Of a stretch of DNA of 64,000 nucleotides, positions 9,264 through 17,855 are shown in pieces; position 1 is the stretch's first letter; each line of letters starts with the position of its first letter. The translations under genes and the position numbers were made by a program. Under the pieces are notes generated by a model. The model saw only the letters and a list, made by a program, of their open reading frames with translations, searched no databases and was not told the DNA's origin. Source of the DNA: Candidatus Gastranaerophilales bacterium (GTDB taxonomy: Bacteria > Cyanobacteriota > Vampirovibrionia > Gastranaerophilales > Gastranaerophilaceae); the NCBI GenBank assembly GCA_944325525.1, contig CALVAK010000013.1, positions 1 through 64,000 of the forward strand. The letters are read 5' to 3'.

Positions 9264-11531
9264 ATGCAGCTTTTTGAAGTAAAAAATGATATAGCTAAAA
9301 TCATATATAATCCGGCAGAAAACCATCTTCTTCCGTACGATTTTTTATTGATAGAAGATGTAAAACAAAAACTTATAGCCAGAATTATTAATATAGAAAC
9401 AAGCAATAATCAGAATAATGATAATATTGCTGTTTTAAAATTATCTCTTTCCATAGATAATGAAGATAATCTTTCTTATTATAACGGCTATATCCCTTCA
9501 AAAAACTCAAAAATAATTTATATAAATCCAGATGAAATCATTGAATTAATAAAGGATGACGGAAATAATATATATTTCGGAAATTTAGCAAATCATTCAA
9601 CCTGCTTTGTAAAAACAAAATTATCTTTTCTTGATGATAAAATTCATATTCTCTCCGACCGAGACGACAAAACTTATACAGTAGTACAAAATATTATCAC
9701 CGAACTTCAAAACAAAAATAAAAATGTTATTTTACTTGATTTCGACGGCAGGTACTCCGGACTTAAAAATGTTGAAAGGCTTAAAATCTCAGATAATTTT
9801 AAACTCCCTTTAAATATTGATGCCTTTAATACCATTTTAGAATATGATATAACAGAATGTCCTATTGAAGATAAGGCACTAATACAAAGCATTGTGCTAG
9901 AACTTAGAGGTTATCTTCAAACATTGGAGGATAAATACATACCGTTTACAATGTTCAAAAATGTTGTGGATGACGAATTCTTAGCAAACCCTATTTCTGG
10001 TCTTATGCTGTTTAGAAATAAGTTGTGCCTTTATATGCAAGAACATATATTTGCTGAAAGTAAAGACCAATTTAACATTACAGAACTTTGTCAATCAAAC
10101 AAACCAATTGTTATAGATGCTTCAGGCATAACTGAAAAATGGTATAAATATATAATTCAAACCATAGCAAAATTAATAAGCAAAAATTATTACCTCTTTC
10201 TCTTTATTGATGATGTAAAAGCTGATAAAAAATTTATTATAAATTTATATAATCAACCGGAAATTATACCTATAATTTCTACATCATACAATAGCCCATA
10301 CAAACAAATTTTGAAATCAATCTGCAAAAATCAAATTTTGTGTAAACCAATGAACATAATAAAAGAAGATGAAGAATACGGGGCTTTATTGAATAAAATA
10401 AACACTGATGAAATGATTTTATGCGGAGAAACAACTCTGTATCTGCCTTTATTAGTAGAACTTCACTCATTCACTCCTTCAACTACAGATGAAATACTTG
10501 ATAATGAAATAAAAAAAGATGTGGATAAATTATTATTCTCCACAAACTCTGTTATTCCGCAGATTACAAATACTCCGGCAGATATAACAAAAAATATATA
10601 TTCTAATGAAATTATAGAAGATGACGGATTAACAGACAGTGACCTGGATTTTCTTGATGAAACAATGTATTCCGAAAACAAACTAAAAACGGAAGAAACT
10701 TCGTTTACAGTAGATAAACCCAGGGAAGAAAACAATGAAAAACCAGAAACAAAACAGATGTTTCCAGAAAATGAAGAAGAATATGAAAATGAAAAATTAT
10801 CAGTAAAAGATTCTAATCCAGAAGAAGCACTTAATTTGTACAATACTTTTCATCCAATAGCAGAAGAGGAACAAAAAAAGACTGGGGAAGAAACATTAAA
10901 AACAGATAATATACCTTCAAATGAAAATATTGATGAAGAAGTAAAAGCACAAATACTTGAAAAAGAATTTGAACAAGCAGATATTTTACCACAACAGAAA
11001 GAACAAACAGAAGAAAACAAAAATATAGAAACTGACTCCATTAAAACAGATAACAAAGAAGAAAATAATTTACAAGACACAAATTTGTTAGAAACCGATA
11101 ACAAAGAAATCATGTCTGACAAAGTTAATACAGAAACTGTTATAGACAACGTTATTTCAAATATAGAAGAAAGATTCTCCGAAGAAGAAACTAAAGAAAA
11201 AACAGATAATTTTGTAGTAGAACTGGAAGATGATGAAGACGAGGAAGAAGAACAGCAAAAAGAAATCAAACATCCAGAATTAAAAGAAAATATAAACGAA
11301 AAAGAGGCAAAAGATATACCTGTATATGAAACAGATAATTCAGCTTTTGATTTAACTTCTGAACTTCCCTTTAAAATCGGAGACAGAGTCTATCACCCAA
11401 AACATGGAGAAGGTACAATTGAAGGATTTGCAAATTACAGCAACAAAATACTGTTTTGTCAAATAGAATTTGACAATGTCGGCAGAAGAATTTTAGATCC
11501 GAGAATATCAGGAATAGAAAAAATTTCATAA
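9264..11531 (+). CDS. HerA/VirB4-like pseudo-ATPase with acidic linker and UvrD-type C-terminal domain
   Basis: The first 100 residues resemble a HerA beta-barrel. Residues 105-400 follow the layout of a HerA/VirB4 ATPase (FGNLANHSTCFVKTKLSFLD, an ILDF-type strand, then a Walker B-like LFLFIDDV). However, the P-loop position reads SDRDDKTYT at about 131-139 instead of GxxGxGKS, so ATP hydrolysis is doubtful. Residues about 430-690 are Glu/Asn/Lys-rich and low in complexity. The last 57 residues (FKIGDRVYHPKHGEGTIEGF) match the small tudor-like domain at the C-terminus of UvrD/PcrA. AGAGG at 9253-9257 favours the ATG at 9264 over the GTG at 9258. Function unknown; DNA- or polymerase-associated scaffolding is a guess. 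Confidence 0.7.
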   Translation: MQLFEVKNDIAKIIYNPAENHLLPYDFLLIEDVKQKLIARIINIETSNNQNNDNIAVLKLSLSIDNEDNLSYYNGYIPSKNSKIIYINPDEIIELIKDDGNNIYFGNLANHSTCFVKTKLSFLDDKIHILSDRDDKTYTVVQNIITELQNKNKNVILLDFDGRYSGLKNVERLKISDNFKLPLNIDAFNTILEYDITECPIEDKALIQSIVLELRGYLQTLEDKYIPFTMFKNVVDDEFLANPISGLMLFRNKLCLYMQEHIFAESKDQFNITELCQSNKPIVIDASGITEKWYKYIIQTIAKLISKNYYLFLFIDDVKADKKFIINLYNQPEIIPIISTSYNSPYKQILKSICKNQILCKPMNIIKEDEEYGALLNKINTDEMILCGETTLYLPLLVELHSFTPSTTDEILDNEIKKDVDKLLFSTNSVIPQITNTPADITKNIYSNEIIEDDGLTDSDLDFLDETMYSENKLKTEETSFTVDKPREENNEKPETKQMFPENEEEYENEKLSVKDSNPEEALNLYNTFHPIAEEEQKKTGEETLKTDNIPSNENIDEEVKAQILEKEFEQADILPQQKEQTEENKNIETDSIKTDNKEENNLQDTNLLETDNKEIMSDKVNTETVIDNVISNIEERFSEEETKEKTDNFVVELEDDEDEEEEQQKEIKHPELKENINEKEAKDIPVYETDNSAFDLTSELPFKIGDRVYHPKHGEGTIEGFANYSNKILFCQIEFDNVGRRILDPRISGIEKIS

Positions 11532-11586
11532 AAAATATCAAGCAAATAGCAGAAATTAGTAAACAGGATTATAATTTTTTTACAAA

Positions 11587-11617
11587 AAAAAGGAAGCTCT
11601 TTTTGAGCTTCCTTTTT
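11587..11617. terminator. Bidirectional terminator
   Basis: Thirteen-base arms (aaaaaggaagctc and its complement) around a T5 loop, with T runs in both directions. It separates two convergent genes. Confidence 0.9.
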
Positions 11618-11643
11618 GAGGAGTTAAAAATTTATTCTGAGAA

Positions 11644-12807
11644 TTATGCATTAGCCTGAGTTGTATTTGCCGCAGCATTATTTGCTGTATTTGCATTATC
11701 AGCCGGAGTTGAATTTAAAAGATTTAAAGCTTTAGTTGCAGCTTCTTGAACCCTGGTATCTTCATCAGCTTTAGCTAATTCAAATATTGTCTTGAGATCT
11801 GAAGAATATTCAGGTCTAGCGATGTGAGACAATGCAGCAATAGCACTAACTCTTAACATCGGATTCGGATTTGCTTTAACAGTATCAATTACATTTTCAA
11901 TACAGGGTAAATCTTTTAATTCTAAAGCTGTTCCGTTTCTTTTTACTAATTCATTATTTAATCTTTCTTGCATATAAGAAATAGTATACAGAGCATATTG
12001 TTTATTTATTTCTGCCATTTCAAGAGGGGTCGGTGTTGTTGCTTTTGCTTTATCCTGTTCAGATAATTCTTCTTGGGGTTTTTGTCTTAACTCAAGTATT
12101 TCAGGGGTAGGCCCTTGAAGAGAAGATGTATCTTTGTTGATAATATCAATTAAAGCATCAAAAATTTGTGTATCAAGGAGAACAGGAGCTAATGTATCAT
12201 CCATTTTTACAGCTTCTGCAACTTCTTCAATGGCATTTTTTTGAGCATTTAAATCATTAGCTCTTAATTTACCGGCAAAAGCTTCGGGCGAATGAGCTGC
12301 ATCAGGTGCAGTTGTCTGCGGTTGTCCTATAACCGGAGCTGCTGCTTGAGGAGCAGTTGTTTGAGATGCCGCAGGAGTTTGTACTGTTGCCGGTTGTTGA
12401 ATTTGAGGAGCCGGAACTGCCGGAGCAGGTGCTGCCGTTTGAGCCGGTTGAGCTGCAGGTGCCTGAGGTGCCTGAACTATTGCCTGCGAAGCAGGAAACG
12501 TTTGCGGCTGATAATAAGGCATTACCTGAGGTGTCTGTACCGGTATAAATTGTGCCGGCATTTGTACATAATTAGAAGGAGTTAAACCTTGACCCTGTGG
12601 ATTTAATATTTCTATATTTACACCATTAAATTGTGATTTATTATTCGGTTGTTGAGGCAAATAACAACTTGTTGCAGGATAATTGTATATTGTTCCCGGA
12701 ACTTGTGTTTGATTATATTGAACTGCATTATTTGCACCCTGTGTCTGATAACCCGGCTGTCCGAATGTTGTCATCGGCATATACTGTGTATTTGGTGCTT
12801 GTATCAT
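11644..12807 (-). CDS. Pro/Gln/Ala-rich protein with C-terminal HEAT-like repeats
   Basis: Residues 1-170 are low complexity: first Gln/Pro/Tyr/Asn rich (MIQAPNTQYMPMTTFGQPGY), then Ala/Pro/Gln/Thr rich. Residues 180-375 are helical. The final part (NPMLRVSAIAALSHIA, then DTRVQEAATKALNLL) fits HEAT/armadillo-type repeats, suggesting a protein-interaction surface. There is no signal peptide. AAGGAG lies 5 nt upstream of the ATG and a TATAAG -10 candidate sits about 20 nt further up. The specific role is not recognised. Confidence 0.8.
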   Translation of the reverse strand: MIQAPNTQYMPMTTFGQPGYQTQGANNAVQYNQTQVPGTIYNYPATSCYLPQQPNNKSQFNGVNIEILNPQGQGLTPSNYVQMPAQFIPVQTPQVMPYYQPQTFPASQAIVQAPQAPAAQPAQTAAPAPAVPAPQIQQPATVQTPAASQTTAPQAAAPVIGQPQTTAPDAAHSPEAFAGKLRANDLNAQKNAIEEVAEAVKMDDTLAPVLLDTQIFDALIDIINKDTSSLQGPTPEILELRQKPQEELSEQDKAKATTPTPLEMAEINKQYALYTISYMQERLNNELVKRNGTALELKDLPCIENVIDTVKANPNPMLRVSAIAALSHIARPEYSSDLKTIFELAKADEDTRVQEAATKALNLLNSTPADNANTANNAAANTTQANA

Positions 12808-13090
12808 TTTTAACTCCTTATTAATACTATCTTATAATTACTAACATTTATTAATGTTCACAATGATAAATGTTTCTGAAATAAAAAAATTGCTAACATT
12901 AAAATCATTTAAGAAAATTTTTATCTTAAAAATGCCGAAAAATCAACAATTATAATGTTAAATCAATGTTTACAAAAATTAATCTTTTTAAGTTTTTTTT
13001 AAAAAGATTTTGTTTTTTTGAGAAATTACAACATTTTTTTTTTATTTAATGTAAAATATGACATGTAGAGTGTTATATTATTTTCAGGGT

Positions 13091-13714
13091 ATGAGTTCAG
13101 AAGATAAAACAGTTAATAAATTTAATATAAAAGACTATCAGGAACTGATAGATACTCTTGCGAAAGTTGAATATAAAAAACTGTCTTCAAAACATTTAAT
13201 AGATTTTTCTGAACTTGTTAACATAGGGACACAAGTTGTACACAAGCTGTGTTCAAATACACCGCCTGATACATACAACAAGTCTTATATTTCAACCGCA
13301 ATCAAATGGGCAATAAGAAATGAAGTTCGAAGAAGATACAAATGGTATGTTCTTAAAAATCAGAAAGATTCTTACATCGATGAAGAAAATCAATCAAATA
13401 TAAGAGAAGCTGTATATAAAACCATTTTGTCTGTTGATGAAATGGCAGAAGGAGATAATCCTACACAAATAAGAGATTTTAAAAGAAATCCCGAAGAAAA
13501 AATTTTATTTTATGAATTAAGTGAAAGTATAAAAGAGGCAATAAAGAATCTACCGCCTAGAGAAAGAGAATTAATTGAATGTAAATTCTTTGATGATAAG
13601 AAGCTAAGAGAAATTTCAGAAGAGTTCAACTTATCTCCGTCAAGAATATCAAGAATCATACAATCAGGTTTAAATAAAATAAGAAAGGAATTAGTTAAAC
13701 AAAACTTAGTATAG
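13091..13714 (+). CDS. Sigma-70 family RNA polymerase sigma factor, FliA/WhiG-like
   Basis: Alternative sigma factor of about 207 residues. A region 2-like segment (DFSELVNIGTQVVHKL, then YISTAIKWAIRNEVRRRYKW) corresponds to the DLxQxGxxGL and AxxRIRGAMxDELRR parts of FliA. Region 4 is clear: LPPRERELIECKFFDDKKL, REISEEFNLSPSRISRIIQS. The acidic linker between them is long and region 3 is not obvious. The ATG at 13091 is chosen because the extra N-terminal residues from the ATG at 13058 have no family support, but no good ribosome-binding site settles it. No flagellar genes are in the window, so the regulon is unknown. Confidence 0.8.
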   Translation: MSSEDKTVNKFNIKDYQELIDTLAKVEYKKLSSKHLIDFSELVNIGTQVVHKLCSNTPPDTYNKSYISTAIKWAIRNEVRRRYKWYVLKNQKDSYIDEENQSNIREAVYKTILSVDEMAEGDNPTQIRDFKRNPEEKILFYELSESIKEAIKNLPPRERELIECKFFDDKKLREISEEFNLSPSRISRIIQSGLNKIRKELVKQNLV

Positions 13715-13739
13715 AACAATGCTTGTGCATTGTTTTTTT
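13715..13739 (+). terminator. Terminator after the sigma factor gene
   Basis: An 8-bp stem (aacaatgc with gcattgtt) around ttgt is followed by seven T. It begins directly after the stop codon. Confidence 0.85.
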
Positions 13740-13761
13740 GTGAAAAAAAGGAGAAAGATAA

Positions 13762-14406
13762 ATGTCAAAATTAATGAGCGGAATTATGTCTTATATATTA
13801 CCACCTTCGAATGATGTCTTTTATTCATTATTTGAAGAAGGAACAAAATTTTGTAAACAATCAGCGGAATTATTTCATGAAATTCTTGAAGAAGGCGTAA
13901 CCGAAGAACATATTGCAAGAGCAAGACAATATAAGCATGCCAGCAATAAAAACATTAAGAAAACTCTTGAAGTTCTTGACACCTCTTTTGTTACACCTAT
14001 AGACAGAGAAGATATCCAAAACATATCAGCTCTTTTAAATAAAATCACAAAGAAAATAGTAAAAGCATGTGTAAATTTAAAGATATACAGATTAGAAGGT
14101 TTCACTGATAATTTAAAGAATCAGTCACAAACATTAATTGCAGCAACAAATGAGCTAGAACAAATCTTTGCACATTTTAAGAAGCCTACTATTTCAGATA
14201 TGACTCAAAGAAATTTAAAAATGAAAGAAATAGAAACAAGAGGCGATGAAATATTATTTAATGCAACAGAATCACTATTTTCAGGGAAATATGATGCATT
14301 AAATGTAATTAAACTTAGAGATATTCATAAAGATTTAGAGAATGCTCTTGATTCTTGTTATTCTGTTTCTGATGCCGTAGTAAGCGTTGTTTTAAAGATG
14401 AGCTAG
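13762..14406 (+). CDS. DUF47 PhoU-like phosphate transport regulator
   Basis: All-helical protein of 214 residues of the DUF47/TIGR00153 family, the usual partner of PiT permeases. The start MSKLMSGIMSYILPPSNDVF matches the family (F...ILPP..FY.LF). Later conserved parts include LNKITKKIVKACVNLKIYR and the C-terminal LRDIHKDLENALDSCYSVSD. Homologues are thought to modulate the permease and help prevent toxic phosphate uptake. AAAGGAGAAAGATAA precedes the ATG. The pit gene follows after 12 bp and is surely co-transcribed. Confidence 0.9.
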   Translation: MSKLMSGIMSYILPPSNDVFYSLFEEGTKFCKQSAELFHEILEEGVTEEHIARARQYKHASNKNIKKTLEVLDTSFVTPIDREDIQNISALLNKITKKIVKACVNLKIYRLEGFTDNLKNQSQTLIAATNELEQIFAHFKKPTISDMTQRNLKMKEIETRGDEILFNATESLFSGKYDALNVIKLRDIHKDLENALDSCYSVSDAVVSVVLKMS

Positions 14407-14418
14407 TCTGGAGTACAT

Positions 14419-15429
14419 ATGGATTTATCATTAATTTTGTTAATAGCAGTTATAATTACGGCTTTAGCTTTTGATTATATAAACGGTTTTCACGATTGTG
14501 CAAATTCTATAGCATCAATTGTTTCAACAAAAGTACTATCACCAAGACAGGCTGTATTGTTCGGAGCAGTATTGGAAGGAACAGGAGCACTCCTTGGAGT
14601 CAATGTTGCAAAAACAATAGGAGCAGGAATTATTGCAAGCAATACAATTACTCTTCAAGTAATACTCTGTGCATTAATTACAGCAGTAATATGGAATCTT
14701 ATAACATGGTGGTTCGGACTTCCTTCAAGTTCATCCCACGCTTTAATAGGAGGTTTGCTGGGTTCTGCATTTATACACGCAGGTCTTGACCCTATAAACT
14801 TTATAGTATTAATAGATAAAGTCATAATACCAATGTTTGCATCACCTGTTATAGGCTTTGTCTTCGGCTTTATGGTAATGTGTGCTTTCTTAAGAATGTT
14901 TTACAAAATAAAGCCAGATATAATTAACAGAAGATTCAAGCGAATTCAGCTCATTACATCAGGCTTAATGGCACTAAGCCACGGATTAAACGATGCTCAA
15001 AAAACAATGGGGGTTATTACTATGGCTCTTGTTACAGCAGGAGTTCTAGTTATGCCTGCAGGAGAGTTTTATATACCGGTCTACGTTAAACTTATTTGTG
15101 CCTTTACTATGGCAATGGGAACAATGGCAGGCGGATGGAAAATAATAAAAACAATGGGAAGTAAAATAATCAAACTAAAACCCATTTCAGGTGCTGCAGC
15201 AGACTTTTCTGCCGCCCTTATCGTACTATTTGCTTCTGCAGTAGGTATTCCTCTGAGCACTACCCATGTCGTATCAACATCTATTATGGGTGTTGCAACA
15301 GCAATTAAAGGTTCTGGCGTTAGAACAAATATTATCAGTAATATAGTCATAGCCTGGGTTCTTACCATCCCTTGCTGTGTTATAATGTCGTTGTTAATAT
15401 ATTCTGTATTAAGACATATTCCGCACTAG
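14419..15429 (+). CDS. pit: Inorganic phosphate transporter, PiT family
   Basis: Low-affinity, cation-coupled phosphate permease of the inner membrane. Two PD001131-type signatures are visible: N-terminal FDYINGFHDCANSIASIVST and C-terminal AADFSAALIVLFASAVGIPL followed by STTHVVS. Alternating hydrophobic segments give about ten membrane passages over 336 residues, within the short PiT range. LPSSSSHALIGGLLGSA and MALSHGLNDAQKTMGVI are further family motifs. It forms an operon with the DUF47 gene, and the TSCPD gene begins 19 bp downstream. Confidence 0.95.
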   Translation: MDLSLILLIAVIITALAFDYINGFHDCANSIASIVSTKVLSPRQAVLFGAVLEGTGALLGVNVAKTIGAGIIASNTITLQVILCALITAVIWNLITWWFGLPSSSSHALIGGLLGSAFIHAGLDPINFIVLIDKVIIPMFASPVIGFVFGFMVMCAFLRMFYKIKPDIINRRFKRIQLITSGLMALSHGLNDAQKTMGVITMALVTAGVLVMPAGEFYIPVYVKLICAFTMAMGTMAGGWKIIKTMGSKIIKLKPISGAAADFSAALIVLFASAVGIPLSTTHVVSTSIMGVATAIKGSGVRTNIISNIVIAWVLTIPCCVIMSLLIYSVLRHIPH

Positions 15430-15448
15430 CGGCAAAAAAGGAGTATTT

Positions 15449-15727
15449 ATGGCATTAAAATCAATTCAATACAGAACCCAAGGCACATGCTGCGGATTAA
15501 TGAATGTTGTACTTGATGAGAATAAAATATATGATATCGAATTTATAGGCGGATGCCCTGGAAACTTAAAAGGAATAAGAGAACTTCTTAAAGGAATGGA
15601 TATTGATTCCGTTATAGAAAAATTTCAGGGGATTACATGCGGAGCAAAATCTACAAGCTGTCCCGACCAGCTAGCAAAATGTTTAATTGAATTTAAAAAG
15701 CATTCTGACAACAGCCTTGTAAAATAA
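15449..15727 (+). CDS. TIGR03905 family TSCPD domain protein
   Basis: Small protein of 92 residues with the cysteine-rich TSCPD layout: RTQGTCCGLMNVVLDE, FIGGCPGNLKGI, then GITCGAKSTSCPDQLAKCL. The domain also occurs at the C-terminus of some class II ribonucleotide reductases, but the function of the free-standing family is not known. Five conserved Cys suggest metal binding. AAAGGAG lies 5 nt before the ATG. Co-transcription with the phosphate genes is likely from the spacing, without a known functional link. Confidence 0.9.
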   Translation: MALKSIQYRTQGTCCGLMNVVLDENKIYDIEFIGGCPGNLKGIRELLKGMDIDSVIEKFQGITCGAKSTSCPDQLAKCLIEFKKHSDNSLVK

Positions 15728-15753
15728 AAATAGGTATTTTTTATTTTTTCATT

Positions 15754-15759
15754 TATAAT
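15754..15759 (+). promoter_or_regulatory. -10 box (TATAAT) of the lpxI-lpxB operon
   Basis: TATAAT ends exactly 6 nt before an ATG at 15766, so transcription should start on that ATG. This ATG opens a 10-codon frame that overlaps the GTG start of lpxI. Confidence 0.6.
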
Positions 15760-15765
15760 AATCTT

Positions 15766-15798
15766 ATGAAAAAGAGGATTATATTAAAGTGTCTATAG
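15766..15798 (+). CDS. Possible leaderless 10-codon upstream ORF overlapping lpxI
   Basis: ATG at 15766 encodes MKKRIILKCL and stops at TAG 15796-15798. It lies in a different frame from lpxI and ends 10 nt past the lpxI GTG at 15789. The -10 spacing makes this ATG the first codon of the predicted mRNA, so ribosomes loading on the 5' end would read it first. It may couple or limit lpxI translation. Nothing but position supports it. Confidence 0.35.
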   Translation: MKKRIILKCL

Positions 15799-16604
15799 AA
15801 TTGGAAAAAAAGCAAGGATTAATAGCCGGAAATGGTCAATTACCAGTACAATTGGCAAAAAATGCAAAAGAAAACGGATTCGATGTTGTCGCAATTTCCT
15901 TATCTTCAGATAATAAAGCCGAATTAAAAAAGTATTGTGCAACTGTTTATGATTGTGCTCCTGGTGAAGTTTTAAAAATTAAAAATATATTGTTATCAGA
16001 GAAAATAAAGCAACTCACTTTTATAGGTAAAGTATCAAAAAGCCTGGTCGTAAAAAGACCGAGATTTGACTCTCTGGCAATTGAGTTTTTAAAGCAAGCA
16101 ACAAGACTTAATGATGATGCTATTATGCTGTTTCTTGTAAATGAACTTAATAAAATAGGCATAACAGTTCTTGATCAAACCATTTTTATTAAAAATCTTA
16201 TGGTTCCAAGGGGAGTACTTGGTAAGATACAGCCAACCCAAGAACAAATGTCAGATGTAGAATACGGTTATAAAATAGCAAAAGAAATGGGTGAGCTGGA
16301 TATAGGACAATCCGTTGTAATTAAAGACAGAATGATAATGGCAATAGAAGCCATTGAAGGTACGGATAAATGTATCAAAAGAGGATGTAAACTCGGTAAA
16401 AAAGGTTCTATTATAGTAAAAGTTTCAAAACCAAAGCAAGATAAACGTTTTGATATTCCGGCTTTTGGATTAAATACATTGAAAACAATGAAAAAATATA
16501 AAGCCTGTCTAATTGCCGTTGAAGCAAATGAGACAATTTTGGTTGATTATAAAAAAACAATAGATTACGCAGATAAAAACAATATTATTGTAATGGCAGT
16601 ATGA
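15789..16604 (+). CDS. lpxI: UDP-2,3-diacylglucosamine pyrophosphatase LpxI
   Basis: Cleaves UDP-2,3-diacylglucosamine to lipid X and UMP, the LpxH-equivalent step of lipid A synthesis in bacteria that lack LpxH. Family features: GLIAGNGQLPVQLAKNAKEN at the start, FIGKVSKS, LNDDAIMLFLVNEL, GYKIAKEMGELDIGQSVVI, and a C-terminal IPAFGLNTLKTMKKYKACLI. At 271 residues the length is normal. The start is a GTG; a weak AGAGG lies 11 nt upstream. lpxB overlaps by 4 bp (ATGA), so the two consecutive pathway steps are translationally coupled. Confidence 0.93.
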   Translation: MSIELEKKQGLIAGNGQLPVQLAKNAKENGFDVVAISLSSDNKAELKKYCATVYDCAPGEVLKIKNILLSEKIKQLTFIGKVSKSLVVKRPRFDSLAIEFLKQATRLNDDAIMLFLVNELNKIGITVLDQTIFIKNLMVPRGVLGKIQPTQEQMSDVEYGYKIAKEMGELDIGQSVVIKDRMIMAIEAIEGTDKCIKRGCKLGKKGSIIVKVSKPKQDKRFDIPAFGLNTLKTMKKYKACLIAVEANETILVDYKKTIDYADKNNIIVMAV

Positions 16605-17728
16605 AAAAATTATTTATTATTACAGGTGAATACTCAGGAGATAAACACGCTGCCGATGTTGTAAAACATTTAAAAAAAATTAAACCGGATATTCAAATTG
16701 AAGGTGTCGGGGGTGAAAATTTAAGAAACGAAGGCGTGAAGCTTTTTTGCGACCATTCAAAAATGTCTGCAATGGGTTTTAATCTAAAAATTATTTTAAC
16801 TCATATAACATTAGGCAAAAAAATCGCAAAATATCTGAAAGACGAATATAAGCCGGATATGGTTTTGCTAGTTGATTATGGGGGCTTTAATCTCAATCTT
16901 TCAAAAATTCTTTCTAAATACGGATTTAAAATATATTATTATATTCCTCCACAAATATGGGCTTCAAGAAAATGGAGGCTCAATACAGTAAAAAAGAATA
17001 TAAACAAAGTGCTTACTATTTTTCCTTTTGAAAAAGAAATGTATGAAAAAGCAGGTGTTAATGTTGAATTTGTCGGGCATCCTCTTTTATCTGAATTGCC
17101 GCCAAAAGCAGACAGAGATTCTTTCTTTAACGATTACGGTTTTAATAAAGAAAAGAAACTTGTTTCTATTTTCCCGGGTTCCAGAGTTTTTGAAATAAAA
17201 AATCTTTTAAGATTATTTTTGGACTCAGCAAGAATATTAAAAGAAAAGGATAATAATATTCAATTTGCTCTGGCACAGGCTCCAAGCATAAAAGATGAGT
17301 TAATATTACCTGTAATAAAAGAATATGATGACTTAAATATAAAAGTAATGAAAAATAAGAACTACGAACTTCTTTCAATTTCTGATGCATTAATTCTTGC
17401 CTCTGGAACTGTTGCCCTTGAAGCATCTTTATATGAAACACCGATGATTATAAGTTATAAAGGCCCCTGGTTCTTATATTTCATATATCTTCTTGTAAGG
17501 TGTATAAAAAGAGTTTCTCTGCCAAATATTATTTTAAATAAAGATGTAGTACCTGAAATCCTCCAAATAAAAGCTAAATCCGATATTATTGCAAATAATA
17601 TATATAAAATTCTTTATGATGAAGAATACAAATCAAATATGAAAAATTCTTTGAAAAATGTTAAGCAAAAATTAATGTCTTCATCAGCATCGCTTGAAGC
17701 TGCAAACATAATAAGCAAAGATATCTAA
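16601..17728 (+). CDS. lpxB: Lipid-A-disaccharide synthase LpxB
   Basis: GT19 glycosyltransferase that condenses lipid X with UDP-diacylglucosamine at the cytoplasmic membrane face. Signatures: FIITGEYSGDKHAADVVKHL, GVGGENLRNEGVKL, LLVDYGGFNLNLSK, YYIPPQIWASRKWR, the FVGHPLL motif and LILASGTVALEASLYETPMI. At 375 residues it is complete. It sits directly downstream of and overlaps lpxI. Its presence indicates a lipopolysaccharide-bearing outer membrane. Confidence 0.95.
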   Translation: MKKLFIITGEYSGDKHAADVVKHLKKIKPDIQIEGVGGENLRNEGVKLFCDHSKMSAMGFNLKIILTHITLGKKIAKYLKDEYKPDMVLLVDYGGFNLNLSKILSKYGFKIYYYIPPQIWASRKWRLNTVKKNINKVLTIFPFEKEMYEKAGVNVEFVGHPLLSELPPKADRDSFFNDYGFNKEKKLVSIFPGSRVFEIKNLLRLFLDSARILKEKDNNIQFALAQAPSIKDELILPVIKEYDDLNIKVMKNKNYELLSISDALILASGTVALEASLYETPMIISYKGPWFLYFIYLLVRCIKRVSLPNIILNKDVVPEILQIKAKSDIIANNIYKILYDEEYKSNMKNSLKNVKQKLMSSSASLEAANIISKDI

Positions 17729-17827
17729 AGGATATACTTTTTATTTTATTGGTCAATTTTTCCATTTATGTTAAGATAAAATTGTAACAGTTTATTACAA
17801 AAACGCAACTTTTTTGATTTATAGATT

Positions 17828-17833
17828 TATAAT
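17828..17833 (+). promoter_or_regulatory. -10 box upstream of the GGDEF/HD-GYP gene
   Basis: TATAAT lies 22 nt upstream of the ATG at 17856, with CAGGA between as a ribosome-binding site. This is a conventional short leader, unlike the leaderless cases. Confidence 0.5.
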
Positions 17834-17855
17834 AAAACGTATTCAGGAACCAATA

